53,497 nucleotides of DNA from Omnitrophica bacterium GWA2_41_15 (lineage in GTDB: Bacteria > Omnitrophota > Gorgyraeia > Gygaellales > Profunditerraquicolaceae): positions 1 to 53,497 of the forward strand of contig CAKKQB010000026.1 in assembly GCA_919901915.1 (NCBI GenBank). The letters run 5' to 3'. The notes beneath the pieces were generated by a model. The model searched no databases. It was not told the DNA's origin and worked only from the letters and a program-made list of their open reading frames with translations. A program made the position numbers and the translations under genes. Numbering within the stretch: position 1 is the first letter of the stretch; each line of letters begins with the position of its first letter. Below, one piece after another: positions 42,578 through 50,805 of this stretch.

Positions 42578-42829
42578 TTCGTATTTAAGGTAGTGCGGAG
42601 TAACAATTATCAGATAACGAAAGTTCCTGTTTGCGCGCAATTAGAAATTTTTTTGCCATAAGCGCGCAAGGATTTACGACGAGTTGAAGCACTTCTTTTT
42701 TACGTAAGTCACTGCGAAAACGAGGAGTAAATCGTAGCGCACGGCAAAAAATTTCGTGCGCAAACAGGAACTTTCGTTATCCGGTTGCTTATTAAAGAGT
42801 TGGGGATATTTCTTAACCTTAAATACGAA
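42578..42829. repeat. 250-bp nested palindrome, MITE-like
   Basis: Outer arms TTCGTATTTAAGGT (42578-42591) and its complement (42816-42829) are 14-base perfect inverted repeats. Inside them, 24-base perfect arms beginning GATAACGAAAGTTCCTG lie at 42613-42636 and 42758-42781. Between these are weaker pairs (GATTTACGACG with AGTAAATCGT). The outer right arm runs into the A of the next start codon. No reading frame of note; it fills the gap where a CDP-glucose 4,6-dehydratase could have been. Confidence 0.85.
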
Positions 42830-43794
42830 TGACCCAAAAAAACAATATATTTAACCGAAAAAAGATATTGATTACCGGCGCTACTGGATTTATCGGTTCA
42901 AACCTACTACGATATTTTATAAAAAAGGGAGCAGATATACATATATTTACCCGTAAAGAATCGGACAAGTGGAGGATAAGAGATATTTTACCTAGAGTCA
43001 AAGAGTTTAGGGTGGATTTGACTGACAAAGATGACTTAAATAGGATTATGGCAAAAATAAACCCTCAAATTATCCTACATACTGCTGTTTACGGAAATTT
43101 CCCGGATCATTCTGATCCAAAACGCATAATGAATATTAATTTTAAAGGAACTCTCAATCTTATTGATAGCTGCAAAAAGCTTGATCTTGAACTTTTTATA
43201 AATTCGGGTTCCTCTTCAGAATACGGCCCCAAATTTCATCCTATAAATGAAGAGAGCCCATTAAAACCACTTGGCCCATACGGAGCCTCAAAAGTAGCAG
43301 CAAGCCTATATGCGCGGAAAATCGCGCAGGCCTATAAAAAATCCATCATCACGTTAAGGCTGTTTTCTCCTTATGGGTATTTTGAAGATGCCAACAGACT
43401 GATCCCCTCCGTAATTCTATCATGCCTTAGAGGCAAAAGGCTTAAATTATCTTCCCCTTATTCTGTGAGAGATTTCATTTTTATAGAAGATGTCGTAGAT
43501 GCTTACGTTAAAGCGTTTGAGAATAAAGAGACTGCTTCGGGAGAGATTTTTAATATAGGGTCCGGTTCACAGCACACAGTAAGACACGTTGTAAATAGAA
43601 TAATCCGCTTAACCGGCAGCAAAATAAAACCTGAATGGGATTCTTTGGATAACCCCAGAATAGAGCCAAAGCATTGGCAGGCAAACATACGCAAAGCCAA
43701 AGAGAAATTACATTGGTTACCGGCAGAGAGCATGGATAAAGGTTTATCAAAAACCATTAATTGGTTTAAGCGAAATATTGATTTATATAATTAA
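42829..43794 (+). CDS. NAD(P)-dependent epimerase/reductase of the CDP-sugar cluster
   Basis: An extended SDR with ILITGATGFIGSNLLRYF, ILHTAVYGNFPDHSDP, the catalytic SGSSSEYGPK strand (Ser in place of the dehydratase Thr-Asp-Glu) and YGASKVAASLYARK (YxxxK). It lacks the TDEVYG or TSDKCY motifs of 4,6-dehydratases, so a 4-keto reductase or epimerase such as an abequose/paratose synthase or YerF-like enzyme is more likely. Length 321 aa. The start ATG is created at the edge of the palindrome, with no visible ribosome site. Confidence 0.75.
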   Translation: MTQKNNIFNRKKILITGATGFIGSNLLRYFIKKGADIHIFTRKESDKWRIRDILPRVKEFRVDLTDKDDLNRIMAKINPQIILHTAVYGNFPDHSDPKRIMNINFKGTLNLIDSCKKLDLELFINSGSSSEYGPKFHPINEESPLKPLGPYGASKVAASLYARKIAQAYKKSIITLRLFSPYGYFEDANRLIPSVILSCLRGKRLKLSSPYSVRDFIFIEDVVDAYVKAFENKETASGEIFNIGSGSQHTVRHVVNRIIRLTGSKIKPEWDSLDNPRIEPKHWQANIRKAKEKLHWLPAESMDKGLSKTINWFKRNIDLYN

Positions 43795-43799
43795 CAAGG

Positions 43800-43937
43800 G
43801 GCTCTGGATTCCGGTTTTCACCGGAATGACGGAAGAGACAACGTCACTCCGGCGAAAAAATTAACCGTCACCCCGGCGAAAGCCGGGGTCCAGAAAAGAT
43901 AAGGCTCTGCTGGATTCCGGTTTTCACCGGAATGACG
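43800..43937. repeat. Dispersed hairpin repeats ahead of the YerE-like gene
   Basis: Two copies of ATTCCGGTTTTCACCGGAAT with ATGACG, near 43809 and 43916, flank a CACCCCGGCGAAAGCCGGGG hairpin. Together they make up the whole gap. The last copy ends about 15 bases before the next ATG. Confidence 0.85.
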
Positions 43938-43947
43938 AAATATCACG

Positions 43948-45702
43948 ATGAAACGACACATGAAATTATCTGATTTTATAGTTGAATTTCTGGAACAAAA
44001 TAAAATTACTTCGGTTTTTGAGCTTTCTGGCGGCAGTATAATTCATATTTTAGACTCACTGCATAAAAAAAAGAAAATCGGAATTATCTCAATGCACCAC
44101 GAACAGGCCGCGGCAATCGCCGCCGAAGGTTTTGCCAGGTCTAAAGGAAGTATAGGTGTTGCCATGGCAACCAGCGGCCCGGGCGCTACAAATATGATTA
44201 CCGGGATTGCCAGCTGTTTTTTTGATTCTATACCGTGCGTATTTATTACCGGACAAGTTAATACCTATGAATTTAAATTTAGCAAACCGGTAAGGCAAAT
44301 AGGTTTCCAGGAAACTGATATCGTCTCTATTGTCAGGCCTATTGTAAAATACGCGCAACTTGTCAGTGAACCGAACAAAATAAGATACTATCTGGAAAAG
44401 GCTTTTTATCTGGCGCGAGAAGGTAGGTCCGGGCCAGTACTTTTGGACATACCAATGAATATACAGCGCTCAAATATTATCCCCAAACGATTAAAGCCAT
44501 TTAAGAAACCAGTTATAAGAAAAAACCGTTACGACATCAATACTAAAATTCAAGAATCCATCAAAGCGTTATCCTTATCTTCGCGGCCGGTTATTTTAGC
44601 CGGAGGAGGAGTAAACCTTTCCAACGCGCGGAAAGACTTAAAAAGTTTTGTTGAAAAGACCGGAATACCCGTGGTAACCAGCTTGATGGGCATTGATGCT
44701 TTTCCTCATAACAACCGGTTTTTTTGCGGAATGTTAGGCGTTTATGGTAACCGTTACGCTAATCTTACGGTTGCTAATTCTGACTTAATCCTTGCGCTTG
44801 GCACAAGGCTTGATACGCGCCAAACAGGGACAAACCCAAAGACCTTTGCCAGAAATGCAAAGATAATACACGTAGATATAGATAAAAATGAGCTTAACAA
44901 TAAGGTGCGAGCAGATATAGCAATAGAAACCGATATAAAAGTTTTCCTAACAGCACTGAATAAAACTTTAAAGAAATTCGATAAAACCAAACTTGCTGAA
45001 TGGCAAAAAAGGATATCCGATTATAAAAAAAATTATCCTTCATTCCTGCTTCCTAAAAAAACACACATAAACCCTAATTTTTTTATTAATAAACTTTCCG
45101 GATTTCTTCCGGATAACGCTATTATATGCGCTGACATAGGACAGAATCAAATATGGACCGCCCAATCTATCCTTCTTAAGGAAAACATGCGTTTCCTTAC
45201 GCAGGGAGGTATGGGCGCTATGGGCTCAGCTTTACCTATGGCTGTTGGCGCGTCATTTGCCTATCCAAAAAAAACCATCATTGCCATCTGCGGTGACGGC
45301 GGATTCCAGCTAAATAGCCAAGAACTAGAAACTATTTACCATCATAATCTGCCTGTAAAAATAATAATTATAAATAATTCCTGTTACGGCATGGTAAGAC
45401 AGTTCCAGAAACAGTATTTTAATTCTGTTTTTCAGTCGACAGTGATCGGATACAGTTCTCCTGATTTCCGCAAGCTCGCCATGGCCTATAAAATTAAGGC
45501 GTTGAAAATAACTGTTAATTCTCAAATCTCCAAAGCTTGCAAATGGCTTTTTAAGGATGCTAAACCAGCATTATTAGAAGTAAAAATTCCCAGTCATATT
45601 CAAGTTTTCCCGAAATTATCAGTAGGCAGACCGATTGAAGACCAAGACCCTCTTTTGCCGCGCAATGAATTTAAAACCCTAATAATTAAAGGAAACAAAT
45701 GA
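43948..45702 (+). CDS. ThDP-dependent acetolactate-synthase-like enzyme, YerE-like
   Basis: Three-domain ThDP enzyme: the PYR domain has FELSGGSIIHILDSL and the catalytic glutamate in ISMHHEQAAAIAAEGFARS; the middle domain has ILAGGGVNLSNARK; the PP domain has the cofactor motif GDGGFQLNSQELETI...NN, ending NNSCYGMVRQFQ. Length 584 aa. Housekeeping acetolactate synthase has a small-subunit partner, absent here. Location between RfbF and RfbH points to YerE, the flavoenzyme that transfers a two-carbon unit from pyruvate to CDP-4-keto-3,6-dideoxyglucose in yersiniose synthesis. The overlap (ATGA) with rfbH supports joint function; substrate specificity is inference. Confidence 0.8.
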   Translation: MKRHMKLSDFIVEFLEQNKITSVFELSGGSIIHILDSLHKKKKIGIISMHHEQAAAIAAEGFARSKGSIGVAMATSGPGATNMITGIASCFFDSIPCVFITGQVNTYEFKFSKPVRQIGFQETDIVSIVRPIVKYAQLVSEPNKIRYYLEKAFYLAREGRSGPVLLDIPMNIQRSNIIPKRLKPFKKPVIRKNRYDINTKIQESIKALSLSSRPVILAGGGVNLSNARKDLKSFVEKTGIPVVTSLMGIDAFPHNNRFFCGMLGVYGNRYANLTVANSDLILALGTRLDTRQTGTNPKTFARNAKIIHVDIDKNELNNKVRADIAIETDIKVFLTALNKTLKKFDKTKLAEWQKRISDYKKNYPSFLLPKKTHINPNFFINKLSGFLPDNAIICADIGQNQIWTAQSILLKENMRFLTQGGMGAMGSALPMAVGASFAYPKKTIIAICGDGGFQLNSQELETIYHHNLPVKIIIINNSCYGMVRQFQKQYFNSVFQSTVIGYSSPDFRKLAMAYKIKALKITVNSQISKACKWLFKDAKPALLEVKIPSHIQVFPKLSVGRPIEDQDPLLPRNEFKTLIIKGNK

Positions 45703-47021
45703 ACAAACAAACTACGTTAAAAAAAGAAATAATCAAAAAAGTGCGCGCGTTCTACAAAGCCGGCCGCGAAAAATCGAATTTTTCCCCAGGCAAAACGATT
45801 ATAAATTATGCCGGCAGGGTTTATGATGAAAAAGAAATGGTCTGCCTTGTGGATTCCGCGCTTGATTTCTGGCTTACTGCCGGCAAGTACGCGAATAAAT
45901 TTGAAAAAGGCCTTGCTAATTTCTTGGGAATTAAATACTGCCTTTTAACAAATTCCGGATCTTCGGCTAACCTTTTGGCAATTTCCGCGCTAACCTCTCC
46001 TTTATTAAAAAACAGGCGATTAAAACCGGGCGATGAGATTATTACTACAGCCTGTGGTTTTCCTACTACGCTTAATCCTATTTTACAGAATAAGCTCGTG
46101 CCTGTGTTTATCGATGTAGAATTGGGGACATATAATATACAGGTTAAAAAAATAGAAAACGCTATTACTAAAAAAACAAAAGCTATATTCATCGCGCATA
46201 CATTAGGCAACCCGGCCAATTTAGAAAAAATTATGAAGGTGGCAAAAAAATATAACCTTTGGCTGTGCGAAGATAATTGTGATAGCTTAGGTTCAAAATA
46301 TAAAGGTAAGCATACCGGAACATTCGGTGATATTTCTACTTGTAGTTTTTTTCCGGCTCACCATATTACTATGGGGGAGGGTGGAGCAGTTTTAACTGAT
46401 AACCCGCTGTTAAAAAAAATACTAATGTCTTTTCGTGACTGGGGAAGGGATTGCTGTTGCGAGACTGGAAGAAATAACACTTGCGGGAATAGATTCTCTC
46501 AAAAATTCGGAGAACTACCATACGGATATGATCACAAATATGTTTATTCCCATATAGGATACAATTTAAAAGTTACTGATATGCAGGCGGCAATAGGCGT
46601 TGCCCAACTTAAAAAACTACCACTTTTCATTAAAAAAAGAAGGGGCAATTTTAGTTTTCTTTATAAAAACCTTCGCAAGCATGAGAAAAATATTATTCTT
46701 CCGATATGGGATAAAAATTCCGAACCTAGCTGGTTTGGATTCCCTATTTTAGTAAAAAGCTCTTCGCCTTTAAGTCGAGATGAAATAGTAAATTACCTCG
46801 AGAAAAACAGAATCGCTACCCGCATGCTCTTCGGAGGGAATTTAACTAAGCAGCCGGCATACCAAAATATAAAATTTAGAGTAACAGGGGGGTTGGCAAA
46901 TACTGACCTAGTTATGAACAGGCTTTTCTGGATAGGCATATACCCCGGACTGACGAAAGAAAAATTACAGTTTATAGCCCAAAAATTCTCCGAATTATTT
47001 AAGCTGCGCATGCGCATATGA
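45699..47021 (+). CDS. rfbH: CDP-4-keto-6-deoxyglucose-3-dehydrase (E1)
   Basis: RfbH (DdhC) removes the C3 hydroxyl using PMP and a [2Fe-2S] cluster. It resembles DegT/DnrJ aminotransferases but the PLP lysine is replaced by His: FFPAHHITMGEGGAVLT. The cluster cysteines are in RDWGRDCCCETGRNNTCGNR. Other marks are NSGSSANLLA, TTACGFPTTLNPI and CEDNCDSLGSKY. Length 440 aa is normal. Its reductase partner E3 (DdhD) is not in the window. It starts in the YerE-like stop and its own stop overlaps the next gene, forming a coupled trio. Confidence 0.94.
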   Translation: MNKQTTLKKEIIKKVRAFYKAGREKSNFSPGKTIINYAGRVYDEKEMVCLVDSALDFWLTAGKYANKFEKGLANFLGIKYCLLTNSGSSANLLAISALTSPLLKNRRLKPGDEIITTACGFPTTLNPILQNKLVPVFIDVELGTYNIQVKKIENAITKKTKAIFIAHTLGNPANLEKIMKVAKKYNLWLCEDNCDSLGSKYKGKHTGTFGDISTCSFFPAHHITMGEGGAVLTDNPLLKKILMSFRDWGRDCCCETGRNNTCGNRFSQKFGELPYGYDHKYVYSHIGYNLKVTDMQAAIGVAQLKKLPLFIKKRRGNFSFLYKNLRKHEKNIILPIWDKNSEPSWFGFPILVKSSSPLSRDEIVNYLEKNRIATRMLFGGNLTKQPAYQNIKFRVTGGLANTDLVMNRLFWIGIYPGLTKEKLQFIAQKFSELFKLRMRI

Positions 47022-48232
47022 GCAAAATCTTCTTTATCGCTAATAACAACATCGGCGATTCCGGATTAAGCGGAGGGGACAGGATATTCATAGAGTTTGC
47101 CAGGAGCTGGAAAGAAAAAACAGCTCTTTATATAATCGGCTCTGAAGAAGCTCTCACAATATGTAAACGTGAAGGGCTCACCGGAGTCGCGTTCCTGAAA
47201 ACCTGCGGCAAACTCGGGCTAAAAAATGTTTTTTCCTTATCAGCCATATTCAGAAATTTCTTTAAAAAATTTATCAACGGCTGTTTATTTATCATAAAAA
47301 ACAGAAAACTTGTTAAGACTTGTTCGCATGTTTATTCGGTCTCTGATTTCTACCCTGATTCTTTCCCTGCCTTTATAATAAAGTTATTAAATCCCAAAGT
47401 TAAATGGATTGCCGGGTTTTATCTCTTTGCTCCCGCGCCATGCGCGCGCGACAATCCCTATAAGGGCAAAGATATTTTCAGGGGTATTCTCTATTGGTTG
47501 TCGCAAAAACCGATTTACTGGATAATAAATAAATACGCGGATATCGTGTTTGTTACTTCTGAACCTGACCGGATAAAATTTATAACAAGCGCGAGAAACC
47601 CATCTAAAGTATTGGCAATAAGGGGAGGTGTGGATATATCCGCGGCGAACAGGTATCTGAATAGCCAAAAAGTTATCCCTGTTTCAGAGAGAAAGTATGA
47701 CGCCTGTTTTCAGGGAAGGTTTCATGTTCAGAAAGGCGTATTAGCATTGATAGATATCTGGAAGATTGTGGTAGAAGAAATGTCCGATGCCACGCTCGCC
47801 ATGATTGGCAATGGTTCTCTTGAAACCGAAGTAATGAACAGGATCAAACAATATGGCTTGCAAAATAATGTTTGTTTGCTTGGCTTCTTGGACGGAGAAG
47901 CCAAATTTGATATTTTCAAGCAGAGCAAGATTGTTTTGCATCCGGCTACATTTGACAGTGGAGGCATGTCCGCGGCAGAGGCAATGGCATGGGGGCTACC
48001 GGGAGTAAGTTTTGATTTAGCCTGCCTGCGGACATATTACCCCAGAGGCATGGTTAAAATCCCGATGTTTGATTATGGTAAATTTGCTCACGAGATCATC
48101 CATCTTTTGTCCGATAAAAAGTATTACGAGCAGATTGCCTTCGCGGCCAGAAGCCTGATTATCAGCGAATGGGATTGGCGCAAACAAGCTGAAGATATTT
48201 TCAAGAAAGTATTTAAAACTATAAATAGTTAA
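47018..48232 (+). CDS. Family 4 (group 1) glycosyltransferase
   Basis: A GT-B enzyme: the N-terminal FFIANNNIGDSGLSGGDRIF glycine-rich loop, and a C-terminal domain with GRFHVQKGVLALIDIW, LAMIGNGSLE and the donor-binding HPATFDSGGMSAAEAMAWGLP (the EX7E region). Length 404 aa. Because it is co-translated with rfbH (ATGA overlap), it is a good candidate for transferring the CDP-linked dideoxy sugar to the growing glycan. This is inference from position only. Confidence 0.87.
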   Translation: MSKIFFIANNNIGDSGLSGGDRIFIEFARSWKEKTALYIIGSEEALTICKREGLTGVAFLKTCGKLGLKNVFSLSAIFRNFFKKFINGCLFIIKNRKLVKTCSHVYSVSDFYPDSFPAFIIKLLNPKVKWIAGFYLFAPAPCARDNPYKGKDIFRGILYWLSQKPIYWIINKYADIVFVTSEPDRIKFITSARNPSKVLAIRGGVDISAANRYLNSQKVIPVSERKYDACFQGRFHVQKGVLALIDIWKIVVEEMSDATLAMIGNGSLETEVMNRIKQYGLQNNVCLLGFLDGEAKFDIFKQSKIVLHPATFDSGGMSAAEAMAWGLPGVSFDLACLRTYYPRGMVKIPMFDYGKFAHEIIHLLSDKKYYEQIAFAARSLIISEWDWRKQAEDIFKKVFKTINS

Positions 48233-48291
48233 CACTGAAAAGCCCTATATTTTGCCTAATTTGTAGGGGCTTGATTTATCAAGCCCGTTAT

Positions 48292-48334
48292 CTCTTGTAG
48301 GGGTCGGATAAATCCGACCCCTACAAGAGGTTTT
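48292..48334. terminator. Perfect 18-bp hairpin with short T-run
   Basis: Arms CTCTTGTAGGGGTCGGAT and complement (48292-48309, 48312-48329) around AA are followed by GGTTTTTAGG. It may end the polysaccharide operon. It is also one of the dispersed GTAGGGG palindromes, and a second hairpin (GGGCTTGA/TCAAGCCC) lies just before it near 48268. Confidence 0.55.
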
Positions 48335-48348
48335 TAGGATTAACTAAA

Positions 48349-48396
48349 TAGCGTATAACGCAAATTTACTACTATACGCTCTACGCTCCACGTTAA
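48349..48396. repeat. Inverted heptamer array before the radical SAM gene
   Basis: TAGCGTA then TAACGCA on the left; TATACGC TCTACGC TCCACGT on the right. The right arm ends three to five bases before the ATG at 48399, leaving no Shine-Dalgarno site, as at thrC and coaB. Confidence 0.8.
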
Positions 48397-48398
48397 AA

Positions 48399-49907
48399 AT
48401 GGAAACCTTTGATGTTGTGCTTTTTTCTCCTCCTTCGAGGATGATAAATCATTATCGGCCTCCGGTGGGCTTGTTGTATGTAGGAGGGTATCTTACGCGT
48501 ATGGGCTTGAGAGTAAAAATTATAGATATCCCCATAGAAAAACAAGTGCGCGATAAACAGTTTTTTAATAATATAGACCTAACGATAAAAAATATTCATA
48601 ACAGGATGATTGACGAGTTTAAAAAACTAACCACTAAAATAGTAGGCATCTCCTGTTATACGCCTGAATATTTTGAAGTCCTTGAATTAGCTAAAGATAT
48701 CCGCGAAGTCAATAGTTCGTGTAAGATTATAACCGGAGGCATACACCCGACGCTTTATCCAAAAGACTTTTTTGATAATAATGAACATCTTATTGATATC
48801 TGCGTTATTGGGGAAGGAGAAGTTACCACATACGAGTTGATTGAAAATTTACTCGGCAGAAGCAATAAAACATTGAGCCAAATAAAAGGCATCGCGTACC
48901 GTCAGGAAGGCTCGAGGAATATCATTACTACGGAAAGCAGAAAGGCGGCTGTTAATCTCGATGAGATATCATACCCTGATTACAGCCTAATAGATACGCG
49001 CTATTACTCTAACGCTAATCCCTATGCTATACGCGGAGTATTTTTGCGTTCAATGTATCTTTCCGCCACGCGCGGATGCCCATCGCAATGCACATTTTGC
49101 GTTGCCAAAAAACTACGCCAATTTTTCGGGACAGGCAGGATGCGCAGCGCAAGCGGCCTGATAAAAGAGCTGAAATTTCTAAAAGCAGAATACTCCATAG
49201 ATTCCTTTTATCTTGTGGACGACCTTTTCACCGTAAACAAAAAAAATGTAACGGAATTTTGCCGGGCGTTCGGTAAAGAACATCTCGGCCTTATTTGGGG
49301 CTGCTCTTCAAAGGTTTCCACTTTAAATGAGGAAATGCTCAAAGTAATGAGCGAGGCCGGATGCGTTCAGATAGATTTCGGAGTTGAAAGAGGCTCTGAC
49401 GCGGCGCTTGACATCGCGCGTAAAGGCCAAAGTATTGATATGATTAAAAACATCTTCTACCTTTGCCATAAATACGGTATCAGAACTTTTGCCAATATGC
49501 TGGTGAACCTACCCCAGGAAAAAGAAGAAGATTTGAATGATATAATACGATTACTGAATGTTATAAAACCGCAAGTAACCAGCATAAACATATTCACCCC
49601 TTATCCGGGCACAGAAATATATGAAAATGCCGGTTACAAATTTCTTAAAGAAGAATTTTCAGATCTTTCTAAAGACGTAACTAAACTGATAAAAACAAAA
49701 CCCGAGAAGTTTAAATTCTCTGATCACAATATAGATTTAGGACAATGGGTAAGAATTTACTCAAAACGTTATAACTGCGTACTGCCTAATTTAAGATTTT
49801 ATTTTACCTGGAAATACTGGAAAACGATTTTGAAATCCCAAAAAAAACTTAATTACTTAAGCCAGTTTAACCTTCTTATCAGGGAATTTATAAATCAAAA
49901 ATTTTAA
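48399..49907 (+). CDS. Radical SAM protein with B12-binding-like N-terminal domain
   Basis: The N-terminal part (to about residue 190) has VVLFSPPSRM, PPVGLLYVGGYLTRMGLRV and ITGGIHPTLYPKDFF, like cobalamin-binding domains. The radical SAM core has ATRGCPSQCTFCVAK with the CxxxCxxC cluster ligands, VDDLF and DFGVERGSD. Length 502 aa. Enzymes of this group methylate or rearrange unreactive carbons in lipids and natural products; the substrate here is unknown. It follows the polysaccharide genes after a hairpin, is followed four bases later by a methyltransferase, and is related to the gene at 50802. Confidence 0.88.
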   Translation: METFDVVLFSPPSRMINHYRPPVGLLYVGGYLTRMGLRVKIIDIPIEKQVRDKQFFNNIDLTIKNIHNRMIDEFKKLTTKIVGISCYTPEYFEVLELAKDIREVNSSCKIITGGIHPTLYPKDFFDNNEHLIDICVIGEGEVTTYELIENLLGRSNKTLSQIKGIAYRQEGSRNIITTESRKAAVNLDEISYPDYSLIDTRYYSNANPYAIRGVFLRSMYLSATRGCPSQCTFCVAKKLRQFFGTGRMRSASGLIKELKFLKAEYSIDSFYLVDDLFTVNKKNVTEFCRAFGKEHLGLIWGCSSKVSTLNEEMLKVMSEAGCVQIDFGVERGSDAALDIARKGQSIDMIKNIFYLCHKYGIRTFANMLVNLPQEKEEDLNDIIRLLNVIKPQVTSINIFTPYPGTEIYENAGYKFLKEEFSDLSKDVTKLIKTKPEKFKFSDHNIDLGQWVRIYSKRYNCVLPNLRFYFTWKYWKTILKSQKKLNYLSQFNLLIREFINQKF

Positions 49908-49911
49908 AATT

Positions 49912-50805
49912 ATGCTTTGTCTAATCTGCGAGAGCCCCAATATTACTAAAATATTTGACACGGTTAATACGCACGGCAGGCACACTTTGGATAAATCCAA
50001 AAAATTCGCTATCCACCGCTGTAATAACTGCGGGGTAATCTTTGTCGGCGGAGTTATTATAAATGACGAATACTTCTCCATGTATTATCCGAGCGATTAT
50101 TACGCAAGCCCGACAAGGAACGGCCTCGTCAATCAAATACTAGAATTGCTTGGAAAGACGCTCATAGGTTTTAAAGAAATAGACATCCTTAAGCATTTTA
50201 AATCACTAAATAATGCTAAAATTAAAATACTTGATATAGGCTGTGGATCAGGGGAATTCTTGGCTAATATAAGTTCTCGTGTATTTGAGAAATACGGACT
50301 GGAAATAAATCCGCAAGGCGCCGCAAGGTGCAGGCAGAGGAACATTAGAGTTTTCAACAAGGAGTTAAAGGAAGTTGGGTTCGAGCCAGATTCGTTTGAT
50401 GTGATCACTATGTGGCACGTGCTCGAGCATCTCGATAATCCCGCGGACCTTTTGCTGGAAGCGCGTAGAATTCTAAAAACTAACGGCATACTGATAATTG
50501 CCACTCCGAATACTGATTCCTTAGGATTTAGATACGGCCGTAAAAATTGGTTTCATCTGGATTCTCCCAGGCACCTTATTTTATATAACCGTTTAGCCTT
50601 GAGTTTACTTTTAGCTAAAACCGGATTTAAGATTAAGGGCCTTAAAAACATTTTCTGCGATTTTCCACTCGACCTTTTCTGGTCATTAAGAAAATCTAAA
50701 CGCAGGTATTTTATTTACCCGCTATATCCGTTTTTTAAAATATTAAGCTCTGAAACTTTTCTTGTAACAGCCAGAAAACAAGATGAAGATCAAGGTAAAA
50801 AATGA
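49912..50805 (+). CDS. SAM-dependent methyltransferase with N-terminal zinc ribbon
   Basis: The first 45 residues carry two cysteine pairs, CLICES and CNNCGV, a zinc ribbon usual in sugar C-methyltransferase-like and related proteins. The methyltransferase domain has ILDIGCGSGEFLANI near residue 105, YGLEINPQGAARCR, DSFDVITMWHVLEHLDNP and LKTNGILIIATPN. Length is 297 aa. Between two radical SAM genes and with a four-base overlap (ATGA) to the second, it probably works with them on one lipid or sugar product. Confidence 0.85.
   Translation: MLCLICESPNITKIFDTVNTHGRHTLDKSKKFAIHRCNNCGVIFVGGVIINDEYFSMYYPSDYYASPTRNGLVNQILELLGKTLIGFKEIDILKHFKSLNNAKIKILDIGCGSGEFLANISSRVFEKYGLEINPQGAARCRQRNIRVFNKELKEVGFEPDSFDVITMWHVLEHLDNPADLLLEARRILKTNGILIIATPNTDSLGFRYGRKNWFHLDSPRHLILYNRLALSLLLAKTGFKIKGLKNIFCDFPLDLFWSLRKSKRRYFIYPLYPFFKILSSETFLVTARKQDEDQGKK

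Noticed and set aside
42829-43794. CDP-glucose 4,6-dehydratase (rfbG) for the CDP-sugar pathway
   Set aside because: The catalytic strand reads SGSSSEYG and lacks the dehydratase Thr-Asp-Glu/Lys signature, so a reductase or epimerase is more likely.
43948-45702. Housekeeping acetolactate synthase (ilvB)
   Set aside because: No small subunit (ilvN) or other isoleucine/valine genes nearby; it is coupled to rfbH in a CDP-sugar cluster, so a YerE-like role fits better, though not proven.
49076-49276. Second + strand frame within the radical SAM gene
   Set aside because: Shadow frame of a well-supported gene; no ribosome site or recognisable motif.
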